From: Chitinimonas taiwanensis DSM 18899
Lineage (GTDB): Bacteria; Pseudomonadota; Gammaproteobacteria; Burkholderiales; Chitinimonadaceae
Direction of reading: 5' to 3'
Length of the DNA stretch: 64,000 bases
Assembly (NCBI RefSeq): GCF_900119825.1
Contig: NZ_FPKR01000001.1
Coordinates: 124,001 to 188,000 of the forward strand
The notes beneath the pieces were generated by a model. The model was given only the letters and a program-made list of their open reading frames with translations, made no database searches and had not been told where the DNA came from. Below, piece after piece: positions 17,169 to 26,163 of the stretch. Each line of letters opens with the position of its first letter. Position 1 is the stretch's first letter. Position numbers and translations under genes: made by a program.

Positions 17169-18359
17169 TCAGGCGCCCGCATCGTGCTGCGGTCGTGGTC
17201 CCGCATAGTGTGCACCGGCGCGCAGACGCAATCCGCTGCGGCGCTGTTCGAGCACATTGGCCAGTAAACCCACCGTGCGCGCCACATGCAGGATGACGAA
17301 AGCCGCCTCGGGCGGTAGGCCGAGCGCACGGCGCACCGCTACCAGGGCGAAGTCCACATTCGGTAGGAAGCCAGTCAGCGCTTGCATGGCCGCCATCAGC
17401 CGCGCGGCCTCGGGCGGGATGGCGATGCGGCTAAGCAGCCAACGCACCCGACCATCGCCGTGCGGGAACATGCTGTGATAGAAGCCGAACACCTTGTCGC
17501 CCCGCTCCAGCTTACTGGCCACGGCGGCAGTCAGATCGGGCGCCGCCTGCCAGTGCGCCCACTGCGCTTCCACCTGTTCAGGCGTACCGCCCTCGATGAT
17601 GCCCCACACATTGCTCATGCCACCCTGCAAGGCACTACCCAGCGGTGCCCCCAGCGAGGCCAGTACGCGCGCCACATAGCAGGTCGGGTTGACGATATTG
17701 TCGGCGCAGATCACCAGCATACCGCGCACCAGCTCGGTCGCCGCCGCGTCCAGGTGCCAGGCATCACGCAGTTGCTCATGGAGCGGCGCCTCACTGGGCG
17801 GGCGCCCAAGTAGACCGGCCAGTTGGTAACGCAATAGATTGGCGCAGGCCTCAGCCTGGGTCTGTGGCTGGGTTAGCCAGGCGGCGCCCGGAATCGAGAG
17901 CTGCGCGAGCGCCAGCAGGCAGCTGGCGCGCTCGGCCAAGCTGCGATCGTGCAGCGCGTACAAGGCCTGCGCCCAGAGCGGGTGAGGCGTGACCGGTGCA
18001 CGCGCAAATGGGTCGAGACCATCGAATTGCCATAGCCAGCGTGCCACATCTTCCAGGCTCTCACTCTCAGCCAGTGCGCTGGCAGCACGCCCGCGGTAAT
18101 ACACCTCGCCGTCTTCGATGCAGCTGAGGGCGGTATTGACCAGGGTGGCTGGATTGGGCGGCGTCTGGTCACGGGGCTTACGCCCACGACCCTTCTGCAA
18201 ACACAGTGCATCGAGCTCCTCGCGTGCATACAGGCTGCCCCGTCCGGCAGCGCCGGCCTGATGCGGCTGCAACTTGCCTCGGCTGACATAGGCGTACAGC
18301 GTGGCCTTGCTGACGCCCAGCAGGGCGGCGGCTTCCTCGGCATTCAGATAGGGCTGCAT
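17169..18359 (-). CDS. HTH-citrate synthase fusion protein with altered active site
   Basis: A 396-residue protein. An N-terminal excisionase/MerR-like helix-turn-helix (YLNAEEAAALLGVSKATLYAYVSRGKL, about 4-30; quoted as landmarks AALLGVSKATLYAYV) is followed by a citrate synthase-fold domain (about 70-385). Retained are His295 (GFYHSMFPHGDGR, like GFGH) and Asp336 (NVDFAL). The His of the GP-x-HGG motif is Gln245 (ALQGG) and the His of the ADHE motif is Asn221 (ADNIVN). Normal citrate synthase catalysis is therefore unlikely, and a metabolite-sensing regulator is a reasonable inference. It precedes the binding-protein gene by three bases and is divergent from the TonB receptor. Confidence 0.85.
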   Translation of the reverse strand: MQPYLNAEEAAALLGVSKATLYAYVSRGKLQPHQAGAAGRGSLYAREELDALCLQKGRGRKPRDQTPPNPATLVNTALSCIEDGEVYYRGRAASALAESESLEDVARWLWQFDGLDPFARAPVTPHPLWAQALYALHDRSLAERASCLLALAQLSIPGAAWLTQPQTQAEACANLLRYQLAGLLGRPPSEAPLHEQLRDAWHLDAAATELVRGMLVICADNIVNPTCYVARVLASLGAPLGSALQGGMSNVWGIIEGGTPEQVEAQWAHWQAAPDLTAAVASKLERGDKVFGFYHSMFPHGDGRVRWLLSRIAIPPEAARLMAAMQALTGFLPNVDFALVAVRRALGLPPEAAFVILHVARTVGLLANVLEQRRSGLRLRAGAHYAGPRPQHDAGA

Positions 18360-18371
18360 GGCTTTATATTG

Positions 18372-18388
18372 ATCTTAATAATCAAGAT
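18372..18388. promoter_or_regulatory. AT-rich palindrome between divergent genes
   Basis: ATCTT-N7-AAGAT lies in a short AT-rich island 13 bases before the HTH-citrate-synthase ATG, in the intergenic region shared with the TonB receptor gene. It is a candidate operator for autoregulation by the helix-turn-helix protein. No known consensus is matched. Confidence 0.35.
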
Positions 18389-18475
18389 TGACGATTAATT
18401 TTGCTGGCAGCTTAAATGAAAAAGCCGCCACTCACCACGGTCGGCTTCAACAAAACAGCCTATCGAGGAAGCCTC

Positions 18476-20596
18476 ATGTACCGCCCGCTGAGCACTCCGC
18501 TCATTCTGTGCCTGGCCACGTTGGTCTGGGCCGACACCCCCCCGCAACAAACCGAACGCATTGAAGTTCATGGCCGCCTGGACGAGCGCAAACAGTCGAC
18601 TGCCGCCAAGCTGGTGATCCAGCGTGAGGAATTGCTGCGCTTTGGCGACCAGCATGCAGTGGATGCCCTGCGCCGCCAGCCGGGCATCAGCATCGTTAAC
18701 AATGGCGGGCGCGGTAGTGAAGTGCGCCTGCGTGGCCTGGGGAATGGCTATACGCAGATCCTGCTGAATGGTGAACCGGCCCCGCTGGGCTTCAGCCTGG
18801 ATAGCCTGGCGCTGGAACAGGTGGAGAAGATCGAGATACTGCGCAGTGCCAGCGCCGAGCACAGCGCACAAGCGATTGCCGGCAGCGTGAATGTCGTTCT
18901 TCGCCGTCAGCTGGCAGCCGGTCAGCGCAGCGCCAAGCTCAGTGCACAGACGATACATGGCCGGCCTGCCTGGTTTGCCGATGCCAGCCTGAGCGACAAG
19001 CATGCTGACTTCAGCTATCAGCTGGGTCTGGGCGCCAGTCAGGAACAGCTCCACTACCCGATGCAGCTGGCGCTGAGCGGCCAGGATGCCGGCGGGCCGC
19101 TGCAGCGGACGACTGAGAAGACAGAGCACTACGATAACCGCGCGCTGAGCCTTTCACCGCGACTGGGCTGGCGCCTGGATGCCGAGCGCAGCCTGAGCCT
19201 GGACAGCCAGCTGCGCCTGATGCGCGGCGATAGCTGGGTGTGGGATAGGCGAAGCGGCTTTGGCACGCCACCCGACTACGCGGCCAATCGACTCGGCATT
19301 GCACGCGAGGGCCATGACCTGCGCAGCCGCCTGCTCTGGGCGCACAAGTCGGCCGGCGGCAGCAGCAGTGAGGTCAAGCTGGGCCTGAATGACAATCGAC
19401 GCGACACGCGTGCGCATTTCCTCGGCTATGGAACCGATGGGCAGCTGCTCAGTGAGCAGCATGTCACCTCGCTGGCGGAGGACCGCGCCTGGAGCCTGGA
19501 CGGTAAATGGCGTAGCCCGCTCGGCGATGGCCATGCGCTGGTAGTAGGTTGGGACGGCGAATGGCGCAGTCGCGACGAGAATCGCCTCCAGACCGAGCAG
19601 CGTTTTGATGCCCAGGCAGCCGAAAATCTGGATGAGCGCTACCAATCCAGCGTGCGCAGGCTGGCCCTGTATGCCCAGGACGAATGGGAGATCAGCGCAA
19701 ACTGGTCGAGCTATTTCGGCCTGCGCTGGGAAGGCCTGCACACACGCAGTGGCGGCGCGCAGATGGACACGGTGCGCCAGCGCAGCAGTGTGTTCAGCCC
19801 AGTGCTGCAAAGCTTGTGGAAGCTGGGTAGCGACGAACGGCTGCGCCTGGCGTTGGCGCGCACCTATAAGGCCCCGAATGCGCGTGAAATCCAGCCGCGC
19901 CGCTATGTGGCCAATGACAACAGCGCGCTGACGCCCAATACCCAGGGCAACCCGCAGCTGCGCCCCGAGCTGGCATGGGGATTGGATGGTGCCTGGGAGC
20001 GCGATCTGTCCGGCGGACAGTTCAGCCTGAGCGCCCATGCCCGCCGCATTGAGGACGTGGTATTGCCCCGCGTGCTGTGGCAGAACGGTGCCTGGGTGGA
20101 GGTGCGCGAGAACCGCGGCCGCGCCACAAGCTGGGGGCTGGAGAGCGACGGCCGGCTCAATCTGCGCAGGCACAACGCCCGCCTGGCCGATCTGGATCTG
20201 CGCGCCAATGTTGGGCTGAACTACTCACGTGTGGCCGCGCTGGCCGGGGCGGATAGTCGCCTCGACCAGCAGGTACCATGGAGTGTGAACCTGGGCAGCG
20301 ACTGGCGACCCGATGGCTGGCCACTTGGCCTCGGCTTCAACTATGCCGTGCAGGGCAGTGCCTGGGCCCAGGTATCCGAGCTACGCCGCCTGCGTGCGGC
20401 CGGTAGCCGCACGCTCGATGTCTACGCGTTGTGGCGCCTGCACAAGGACGCCCAGCTACGCCTGAGCGTGGCCGATGCACTCGACCGCGACAAGCGGGCC
20501 GAGGCGCGCTTTCGCGATGCCGAGCATGATCTCTACCAAAGCACCCGCGATCGCGGCCGGCGCGCGCTGCGCCTGGCGTTGGAACTGAAGCTGTAA
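18476..20596 (+). CDS. TonB-dependent outer-membrane receptor
   Basis: A 706-residue outer-membrane active-transport receptor. The start at 18476 follows GAGGAA by five bases and gives a signal peptide (MYRPLSTPLILCLATLVWA). A plug domain (about 30-150) has RQPGISIVNNGGRGSEVRLRG and IEILRSASAEHSAQAIAG. The rest is a beta-barrel rich in alternating aromatic/polar strands. The final residues are LALELKL, without the usual terminal Phe/Trp. The substrate is not evident; siderophore or saccharide uptake are both plausible given the nearby GH12 protein. A 20-residue longer reading from 18416 lacks a signal peptide. Confidence 0.9.
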   Translation: MYRPLSTPLILCLATLVWADTPPQQTERIEVHGRLDERKQSTAAKLVIQREELLRFGDQHAVDALRRQPGISIVNNGGRGSEVRLRGLGNGYTQILLNGEPAPLGFSLDSLALEQVEKIEILRSASAEHSAQAIAGSVNVVLRRQLAAGQRSAKLSAQTIHGRPAWFADASLSDKHADFSYQLGLGASQEQLHYPMQLALSGQDAGGPLQRTTEKTEHYDNRALSLSPRLGWRLDAERSLSLDSQLRLMRGDSWVWDRRSGFGTPPDYAANRLGIAREGHDLRSRLLWAHKSAGGSSSEVKLGLNDNRRDTRAHFLGYGTDGQLLSEQHVTSLAEDRAWSLDGKWRSPLGDGHALVVGWDGEWRSRDENRLQTEQRFDAQAAENLDERYQSSVRRLALYAQDEWEISANWSSYFGLRWEGLHTRSGGAQMDTVRQRSSVFSPVLQSLWKLGSDERLRLALARTYKAPNAREIQPRRYVANDNSALTPNTQGNPQLRPELAWGLDGAWERDLSGGQFSLSAHARRIEDVVLPRVLWQNGAWVEVRENRGRATSWGLESDGRLNLRRHNARLADLDLRANVGLNYSRVAALAGADSRLDQQVPWSVNLGSDWRPDGWPLGLGFNYAVQGSAWAQVSELRRLRAAGSRTLDVYALWRLHKDAQLRLSVADALDRDKRAEARFRDAEHDLYQSTRDRGRRALRLALELKL

Positions 20597-20601
20597 ACAA
20601 G

Positions 20602-20625
20602 ATGGGCCGCCTCTTGGCGGCCCAT
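20602..20625 (+). terminator. Perfect hairpin after the TonB receptor gene
   Basis: ATGGGCCGCC-TCTT-GGCGGCCCAT is a perfect 10-base stem starting five bases after the stop. There is no T-run, so it may act as a transcript-end stabiliser or a weak terminator between convergent genes. Confidence 0.6.
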
Positions 20626-20671
20626 GCGCTTGACCGGTCGCAGGCTGGCGGCTCCGCCAGCCCATCACCGC

Positions 20672-21526
20672 TCAGGGCGTGACCTGCACCTCGAACTTGC
20701 GCACCCAGGTCGTGCCGCTGCCGCCGACTACCTCATTGCCGAACTCCACGCTGGCGATGTATTCGTCGACGCTGACCAGGCCCTTGCCGACCATATAGCG
20801 CAGCAGTTCATCGATGGGAATACGTCCGGCCAGTTGGCGGGTCGGGCTGCGGAAGGAGTACAGCGTCCAGCCGCGGCCATCGCCGCGGTTGCCGATATTG
20901 TCGGCCTTGAACAGCTCATAGCGCACGCCGGCCAACACCGGCTGATCGACCACCTTGCCGGCCGGCACAGCGCCTTGCTGATAGTCCATCCAGAACATGA
21001 TCTCGGTGGTAATCAGGGTGGGATTGGGCTGTTCGGTCCATTTGCCCGAGCTGGTCAGCCAGATCTCGGGTGCCAGGTTGTAACTGCCCTCGGCCTGGGT
21101 CTCGACCTCGTATTCGAGGCTCAGGCCCTGCATGGCCGAGACCTTGAGCGGGAAGCGCGCATCGGAGGGCTTGCCGCCCGACCAGGGCTTCCAGCCAAAC
21201 ATGATCTGCGGATAGGCATACACGGTCGGGTCATAGCCGGGCCAGTTCCAGGTCCAGCCGATCTCGCTGCGCCCCTCCTTGTTCCGGCGCAGCAGGCACT
21301 GGTCGGGGGTGAAGCCACGGGCCTTGTCGATACCCCAGATATTGTTCTCGTACTTATACGGCCCGACGATGGCAGTGGCCCAGGCACTGCAGTCGGCCAC
21401 CGCACCGAGCTCGGCGCGGCCGGGTGCCGGCACAGTCGGTTTGGCGGGTGCCACTGGCGCCTTCTGGGCGGGAATACTGCTGCAGGCAGCGAGGCAGAGC
21501 AGGCTGCTGAATAGGGCGATGCGCAT
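20672..21526 (-). CDS. GH12-family endoglucanase-like lipoprotein
   Basis: A 284-residue protein with a lipoprotein signal (lipobox LAAC, Cys15). The mature part resembles glycoside hydrolase family 12 (beta-1,4-glucanases and xyloglucanases). NNIWGI is near the N-terminus, and YPQIMFGWKPWSG matches the substrate-cleft strand. ITTEIMFWMDY carries the likely nucleophile Glu, and SVEFGNEVVGG carries the likely acid/base Glu. It would act on the cell surface or in the periplasm, which suggests degradation of plant or algal glucans with uptake by the adjacent TonB receptor (inference). The strand is opposite to the receptor. Confidence 0.8.
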   Translation of the reverse strand: MRIALFSSLLCLAACSSIPAQKAPVAPAKPTVPAPGRAELGAVADCSAWATAIVGPYKYENNIWGIDKARGFTPDQCLLRRNKEGRSEIGWTWNWPGYDPTVYAYPQIMFGWKPWSGGKPSDARFPLKVSAMQGLSLEYEVETQAEGSYNLAPEIWLTSSGKWTEQPNPTLITTEIMFWMDYQQGAVPAGKVVDQPVLAGVRYELFKADNIGNRGDGRGWTLYSFRSPTRQLAGRIPIDELLRYMVGKGLVSVDEYIASVEFGNEVVGGSGTTWVRKFEVQVTP

Positions 21527-21636
21527 TCGGGTGTCTCCGTGTTGTTGTCAGGATGCCAGCCAGTCTAGCCAGCCCACACGGCACCCATCCCCACCCGGTT
21601 TGCTCCTCACCTTGCCCAGCTTGCGGAGTTACAGGC

Positions 21637-22515
21637 TTAGCGCGCGAGCGGCTGCACCGGCATGCACAGCGCGGCCCGAAGCTGGCCGCCTTGGCCACGC
21701 CCCGCGCCAGCTTCATACGCTTCGAAGAAGGGGCTGCTACCGGCCATGAAGCCGCTATGCGGCAGCCAGTGGGTAGTCAGCCATGTCCAGGCGCCACCCA
21801 GCGCGCTCGCTTCGCCCTCGAAAGCGAGGCAAGCATGCCAACCACCGGCCAGATGCTTACGGCAGGGGCGCAGGCCGGCGCTTTCCTGCCAGGCTGGCGG
21901 CAGCTCGACACAGGCGTCGTAGCGGCAATGCTCGGCCGGCGTCACCGCCGGGTCATCCAGACCCATGCCCAGCAGCGGCTGGCCGGCCAGCCCCAGCGCC
22001 GCTATCCAAGGCTGAAAGCGCGCCCAGAGCGGGTCGGCCACCTCGGCATAACTGCCCTGCTGGCGCCAGTACAGCAGGTCGCGCCCAGGCAGGCGGCGCA
22101 GCGTGACAGCGCCCGGCGCCATGACCAAGGCTGTCGGCAGCACGCTCGCGCCCGGCCCACCCTGCTGGCGCCAGCTGCTCGGGGTCTGGCCGAAATGCTG
22201 ACGGAAAGCGCGCGCAAACGTCTCGGCCGAGGCAAAGCCGCAGCTGTGCGCCAGCTCGCCGATGCTGAGCTCGCGGTCATAGCGCAGGCGGTTGCCGGCC
22301 GTTTCCAGCCGCCGCCGGCGCACGAAATCGCGCAGGGTCTCGCCGGTCCAGGCGCGGAACAGCCGGTGCAGATGAAAAGGGGAGAAAGCCGCCAGCTCGG
22401 CCAGCTTATCGAGGCAGAGATCGTCACCGAGATGGGTCTCGATATGGTCGATCAGGCGATTGAGCCGGCGCGCATGGCTGCCGATGGGCAGATGAAGGTC
22501 GAGGGCGCGTGTCAT
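21637..22515 (-). CDS. AraC-family regulator with GyrI-like effector domain
   Basis: A 292-residue regulator. The N-terminal AraC DNA-binding domain (about 17-117) has two helix-turn-helix units (LDKLAELAAFSPFHLHRLF and IGELAHSCGFASAETFARAF). The C-terminal GyrI-like domain (about 130-290) resembles that of Rob and SoxS-like regulators and usually binds small amphipathic molecules. This N-terminal DNA-binding, C-terminal effector order is typical of the AraC/GyrI subgroup. Its target is not evident, and it is separated from the GH12 gene by about 110 bases on the same strand. Confidence 0.9.
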   Translation of the reverse strand: MTRALDLHLPIGSHARRLNRLIDHIETHLGDDLCLDKLAELAAFSPFHLHRLFRAWTGETLRDFVRRRRLETAGNRLRYDRELSIGELAHSCGFASAETFARAFRQHFGQTPSSWRQQGGPGASVLPTALVMAPGAVTLRRLPGRDLLYWRQQGSYAEVADPLWARFQPWIAALGLAGQPLLGMGLDDPAVTPAEHCRYDACVELPPAWQESAGLRPCRKHLAGGWHACLAFEGEASALGGAWTWLTTHWLPHSGFMAGSSPFFEAYEAGAGRGQGGQLRAALCMPVQPLAR

Positions 22516-22608
22516 TCTGGATCACACGGCGAAAGCCGCGAGTAATGGGCGTGACAACGTTTTCAAGCTGTGCGGGCAGGGTGCCATAGCGCTGGCTGAC
22601 TGCCAAGC

Positions 22609-22634
22609 AAAAGGGCCGCCCAATGGCGGCCCTT
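22609..22634 (-). terminator. Rho-independent terminator of hslVU
   Basis: Read on the minus strand, AAGGGCCGCC-ATTG-GGCGGCCCTT followed by TT forms a perfect 10-base stem, 18 bases after the hslU stop. Confidence 0.85.
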
Positions 22635-22652
22635 GTCTGCCCTGTCCGGGCC

Positions 22653-23978
22653 TTACAACACGTAGCGCGCCAAGTCTTCCGACTGGGCGAGTTCACCCAG
22701 GCGGGCGTCCACGAAGGCCGCGTCCACGCTGACCTGGCCGGCCAGCGCACCAAACGCGACTTCCTCCAGCAGGCGCTCCATCACCGTATACAGGCGACGC
22801 GCGCCGATGTTCTCGGTCTTCTCGTTTACCTGGAAGGCGATCTCGGCCAGGCGGCGGATGCCATCGGCCGTGAAGCTGAGCGTCACGTCCTCGGTAGCCA
22901 GCAGGGCCTGGTACTGGCGGGTCAGGCAAGCATCGGTGCCAGTCAATATCTGCTCGAAATCCGCCACGCTCAGCGATTCGAGCTCGACGCGGATCGGGAA
23001 GCGGCCCTGCAGCTCGGGGATCAGATCGCTCGGTTTGGCCAGATGGAAGGCGCCTGAGGCAATGAACAGGATATGGTCGGTCTTCACCATGCCGTACTTG
23101 GTCGACACCGTGGTGCCTTCCACCAGCGGCAGCAAATCGCGCTGCACGCCCTGGCGCGACACCTCGCCGCCACCCTGGCCTTCGCCGCGGCTGGTCACCT
23201 TGTCGATCTCGTCGATAAACACGATGCCGTTCTGCTCGACCGCGGCCAGCGCTTCCTGCTTGAGTTCTTCCTGATTGATCAGCCGGCCCGCCTCTTCCTC
23301 GACCAGCAGCTTGAAGGCCTCATCGACCTTAAGCTTGCGGCGCGCGCGCTTTTGCTGGGCCAGGCCCTGGAACATGTTCTGGATCTGGCTGCTCAACTCT
23401 TCCATGCCAGGCGGCGCGAACAGCTCGGCGCTTACCGCCGCCTCGGCCAGCTCGATCTCAATTTCCTTATCGGCCAGCTTGCCCTCGCGCAGCATCTTGC
23501 GGAATTTCTGGCGCGTCTCGCTATTGTCGGGCTGGGGCGGCTGCACGCCGAAGGGCACATGCGGTGGCGGCAGCAGCGCGTCCAGGATGCGCTCCTCGGC
23601 TGCATCCTCGGCCAGCGCGCGCACCCGCTTGGTCGCCAGGTCGCGCGTCTGCTTGAGCGCCATCTCCACCAGGTCGCGGATGATGCTGTCCACATCGCGG
23701 CCCACATAGCCGACCTCGGTGAACTTGGTCGCCTCGACCTTGATGAAGGGCGCATTCGACAGCCGCGCCAGACGCCGGGCAATCTCGGTCTTACCTACGC
23801 CGGTCGGGCCTATCATCAGGATGTTCTTCGGGGTGATCTCGCTGCGCAGCGGCTCGGCCACCTGCTGGCGACGCCAGCGATTGCGCAGGGCCACCGCCAC
23901 CGCGCGCTTGGCCTTGTCCTGGCCGACGATATGCTTATCCAGCTCGTGGACGATTTCCTGCGGGGTCATCTGGGTCAT
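22653..23978 (-). CDS. hslU: HslU, ATPase subunit of the HslUV protease
   Basis: AAA+ unfoldase that feeds substrates to HslV, in the cytosol. It has 441 residues (E. coli 443). Seen are [19 protein letters not shown], Walker [10 protein letters not shown], the pore-loop region [12 protein letters not shown], Walker [10 protein letters not shown], the I-domain insert (about 110-240) and a C-terminus ending RYVL, the tail that docks into HslV. The gene lies 146 bases after hslV on the same strand; that gap holds a short CACCTCACGCC string like the 3.5-kb heptamer tract. A heat-shock type promoter lies upstream of hslV. Confidence 0.97.
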   Translation of the reverse strand: MTQMTPQEIVHELDKHIVGQDKAKRAVAVALRNRWRRQQVAEPLRSEITPKNILMIGPTGVGKTEIARRLARLSNAPFIKVEATKFTEVGYVGRDVDSIIRDLVEMALKQTRDLATKRVRALAEDAAEERILDALLPPPHVPFGVQPPQPDNSETRQKFRKMLREGKLADKEIEIELAEAAVSAELFAPPGMEELSSQIQNMFQGLAQQKRARRKLKVDEAFKLLVEEEAGRLINQEELKQEALAAVEQNGIVFIDEIDKVTSRGEGQGGGEVSRQGVQRDLLPLVEGTTVSTKYGMVKTDHILFIASGAFHLAKPSDLIPELQGRFPIRVELESLSVADFEQILTGTDACLTRQYQALLATEDVTLSFTADGIRRLAEIAFQVNEKTENIGARRLYTVMERLLEEVAFGALAGQVSVDAAFVDARLGELAQSEDLARYVL

Positions 23979-24124
23979 GACGTATTCCTTGATGCGAAAG
24001 GCGATATCGGTGATGCGTGAGGTGAGTCTCAGCTGCGGCTAGGCCACAGGAGCTGGATGGGGCGTCGGCGGCATGGCAGCAGCAAATCAGTACACCTCAC
24101 GCCTTACCCCTTGCTCCGGTCTCC

Positions 24125-24658
24125 TCACAGCGTTTCGATCACATGGTTGTGATTGGTGTAGATGCAGATATCGCCGGCAATCTCGAGCGATTTCTTGACG
24201 ATGGTGGCGGGGTCGAGCTCGGTATTGTCGAACAGGGCCTTGGCGGCGGCCTGGGCGAAGGCGCCGCCCGAGCCGATGGCCGCGATGCCCTGCTCAGGCT
24301 CCAGCACATCGCCATTACCGGTTATCACCAGGGTGGCGGTCTTGTCGGCCACGATCAGCATCGCTTCCAGGCGGCGCAGCATGCGGTCGGTACGCCAGTC
24401 CTTGGCGAGCTCCACCGCGCTGCGCAAGAGATGCCCCTGGTGCTTCTCGAGCTTGGCTTCGAAGCGCTCGAACAGGGTGAACGCATCGGCGGTGCCACCG
24501 GCGAAGCCGACCAGCACCTTGTCGTGGTAGAGCTTGCGCACCTTGCGCGCGGTGGCCTTGATCACCACATTGCCCAGCGTCACTTGGCCGTCGCCGCCGA
24601 GGGCGACGCTGTCGCCACGGCGGACCGAGACGATGGTGGTACCGTCGAATTGCTGCAT
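24125..24658 (-). CDS. hslV: HslV, threonine peptidase subunit of HslUV
   Basis: Proteasome-like protease of 177 residues. The ATG at 24658 gives MQQFDG before TTIVSVRR, so six residues precede the catalytic threonine. E. coli HslV needs only Met removal, but a short pro-extension (such as MEQFHG) is usual in betaproteobacteria. Conserved stretches are [41 protein letters not shown] and GDICIYTNH. The longer frame to 24829 runs through the sigma-32-type promoter and the end of the STAS gene and is rejected. Confidence 0.96.
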   Translation of the reverse strand: MQQFDGTTIVSVRRGDSVALGGDGQVTLGNVVIKATARKVRKLYHDKVLVGFAGGTADAFTLFERFEAKLEKHQGHLLRSAVELAKDWRTDRMLRRLEAMLIVADKTATLVITGNGDVLEPEQGIAAIGSGGAFAQAAAKALFDNTELDPATIVKKSLEIAGDICIYTNHNHVIETL

Positions 24659-24694
24659 GCAGACTTCCCGTTTTGAATGAAACGACAAGCCTGA

Positions 24695-24723
24695 AAATGG
24701 GAACGGCTTGCCAGGATTGCAAG
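24695..24723 (-). promoter_or_regulatory. Sigma-32 (heat-shock) type promoter of hslVU
   Basis: Read on the minus strand the elements are CTTGCAA, a 14-base spacer, then TCCCATTT, close to the RpoH consensus CTTGAA-N13-14-CCCCAT-T. It ends 37 bases before the hslV ATG. The -35 overlaps one arm of a perfect inverted repeat (24702-24728). Confidence 0.65.
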
Positions 24724-24728
24724 CCGTT
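24702..24728 (-). terminator. Perfect inverted repeat between the STAS gene and hslV
   Basis: AACGGCTTGC-N7-GCAAGCCGTT is a perfect 10-base stem 24 bases after the STAS gene stop. It could end that transcript, although no T-run follows, and it overlaps the sigma-32-type promoter of hslV. Confidence 0.5.
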
Positions 24729-24752
24729 TCGGACAGACGCTGCGGAAAACGC

Positions 24753-26015
24753 CTATTTCTTGCGCACGATGCTGGCGATGTCGGCAATGCCCATGATGCG
24801 GAACAGCGCGACCACCAGCTCATTGGCACCCACGATGGTGATCGGCTTGCCCTGCACGGTCAGCCCGACCAGCACATTCATCAGCATGCCGGCGCTGACG
24901 AAATCGACCCGGCTCACGCGCGAGAAATCGATGCGCACTTCGGCGTGCTCGCTCGCGTACTGCTGCAGCGGGGCGAACTTGGCCTCGGTCGCTTCCACGA
25001 TCGGCCCTTCGAAGCCGAAAGCATCCTGCACCGGCTCGGGCACAGGCGCCTCGGCGCGCAGCCGCGCTTCCTCCTTGGCCACCTCGGCCGCGGTCTTGGT
25101 CTTGGCCGTGGCATCCCAGGACGGCGGCGACATCTCGAAGGTCACCGCGTAATCGACCGCGGCATTCTCGAAATCCTCCTGCAGGCCGAGGAACTGGTAG
25201 ACCTCCATCAGCAAGAGCCAGAACGGTGCTTCGTCTGGCTCGCGGCGCATGACCTCAATCTTGCCCTTGAGCTTTTCGGCCAGGCCAGGCCCGCCGGTGG
25301 GCTGCAACTTGGCCTTCTTTTTCTTCAGCTTGGCCAAGCGCTGCACGATGGCGGCAGCGGCGGCCGATTCGACTTCCTCAATACGGCCAAAATCCACGCG
25401 CACCAGCACGCCGCCCTGGGTCAGCTTCTCCAGCTGGTCGAGCAGGGCCTCGATACCGTCGCCAATCAGCTTCTGTGGGAACAGGAAATAGGGGCCACCG
25501 GCCTTGGCCTGGGCCGGTGCGGCCGGCTTGGCGCTGCCTGTGCCGGTGCCGCTTTGCCACACCGGCGCACTGCGCTCGAAGGCCACCACAAACTTCAACG
25601 CCAGCTCGTCGAACTCGGCATGCCGGTTGCGCATCTGGTACAGGTCAAACAGCATCAGCCAGGTGTCGAGCGCATAACGGCGGTCGCAATGGTCGAGTTC
25701 GCTGGCCAGAATGCTGATCGCGTCGTCGAGCTGATCATTCGCGAAGGAGATGGCGGCCTGCTCCATGGCCGGCGACAGCACATCACTGCTCTCCATCACA
25801 TTGATGCCGCCGCCCTCCGAGATGGTCAGCGAGCCGACGGTGGAGAAATCCAGCGCCGGCAGCTCGCGGGCTTCGGCCTTTTCCTCGGCGGCCGGCGCCG
25901 CTTCGGGCTCGGCCGAACCTGGCGCCTGGGCGGGTTTGGGCTGGACGATGCGCGGCTGCCTTGGCATGGGCAGGTCCGGCTCAACGTCCTTTTTCTTGAA
26001 GAAGGAAAACACCAC
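24753..26015 (-). CDS. Protein with two STAS-like domains
   Basis: A 420-residue cytoplasmic protein. After a basic N-terminus (FSFFKKKD) and an Ala/Pro/Glu linker (about 20-55) comes a helical region. A degenerate STAS-like segment (about 185-235, [25 protein letters not shown]) is quoted here in parts: [12 protein letters not shown] and AAAIVQRL. A second, clearer STAS domain lies at the C-terminus (about 335-418, [20 protein letters not shown] split as [12 protein letters not shown] and SAGMLMNVL). STAS domains serve anti-sigma antagonists and transporter tails; such stand-alone multidomain forms are known in betaproteobacteria without an assigned role. It lies upstream of hslV on the same strand but ends at a hairpin. 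Confidence 0.82.
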   Translation of the reverse strand: MVFSFFKKKDVEPDLPMPRQPRIVQPKPAQAPGSAEPEAAPAAEEKAEARELPALDFSTVGSLTISEGGGINVMESSDVLSPAMEQAAISFANDQLDDAISILASELDHCDRRYALDTWLMLFDLYQMRNRHAEFDELALKFVVAFERSAPVWQSGTGTGSAKPAAPAQAKAGGPYFLFPQKLIGDGIEALLDQLEKLTQGGVLVRVDFGRIEEVESAAAAAIVQRLAKLKKKKAKLQPTGGPGLAEKLKGKIEVMRREPDEAPFWLLLMEVYQFLGLQEDFENAAVDYAVTFEMSPPSWDATAKTKTAAEVAKEEARLRAEAPVPEPVQDAFGFEGPIVEATEAKFAPLQQYASEHAEVRIDFSRVSRVDFVSAGMLMNVLVGLTVQGKPITIVGANELVVALFRIMGIADIASIVRKK

Positions 26016-26163
26016 GATTTTGTCCTGATGATCCGCGTTAAACGGCGCGGCTGAATGATTCTAACGTCTTAGGCGTCTGCCACGCACGCCGTAAAGTGTT
26101 GCAAAACCTTGCCAAGCAAGGATCCGGGCATTTTTTTGCAAGCCGCGTGTGGCGCATTTCACC

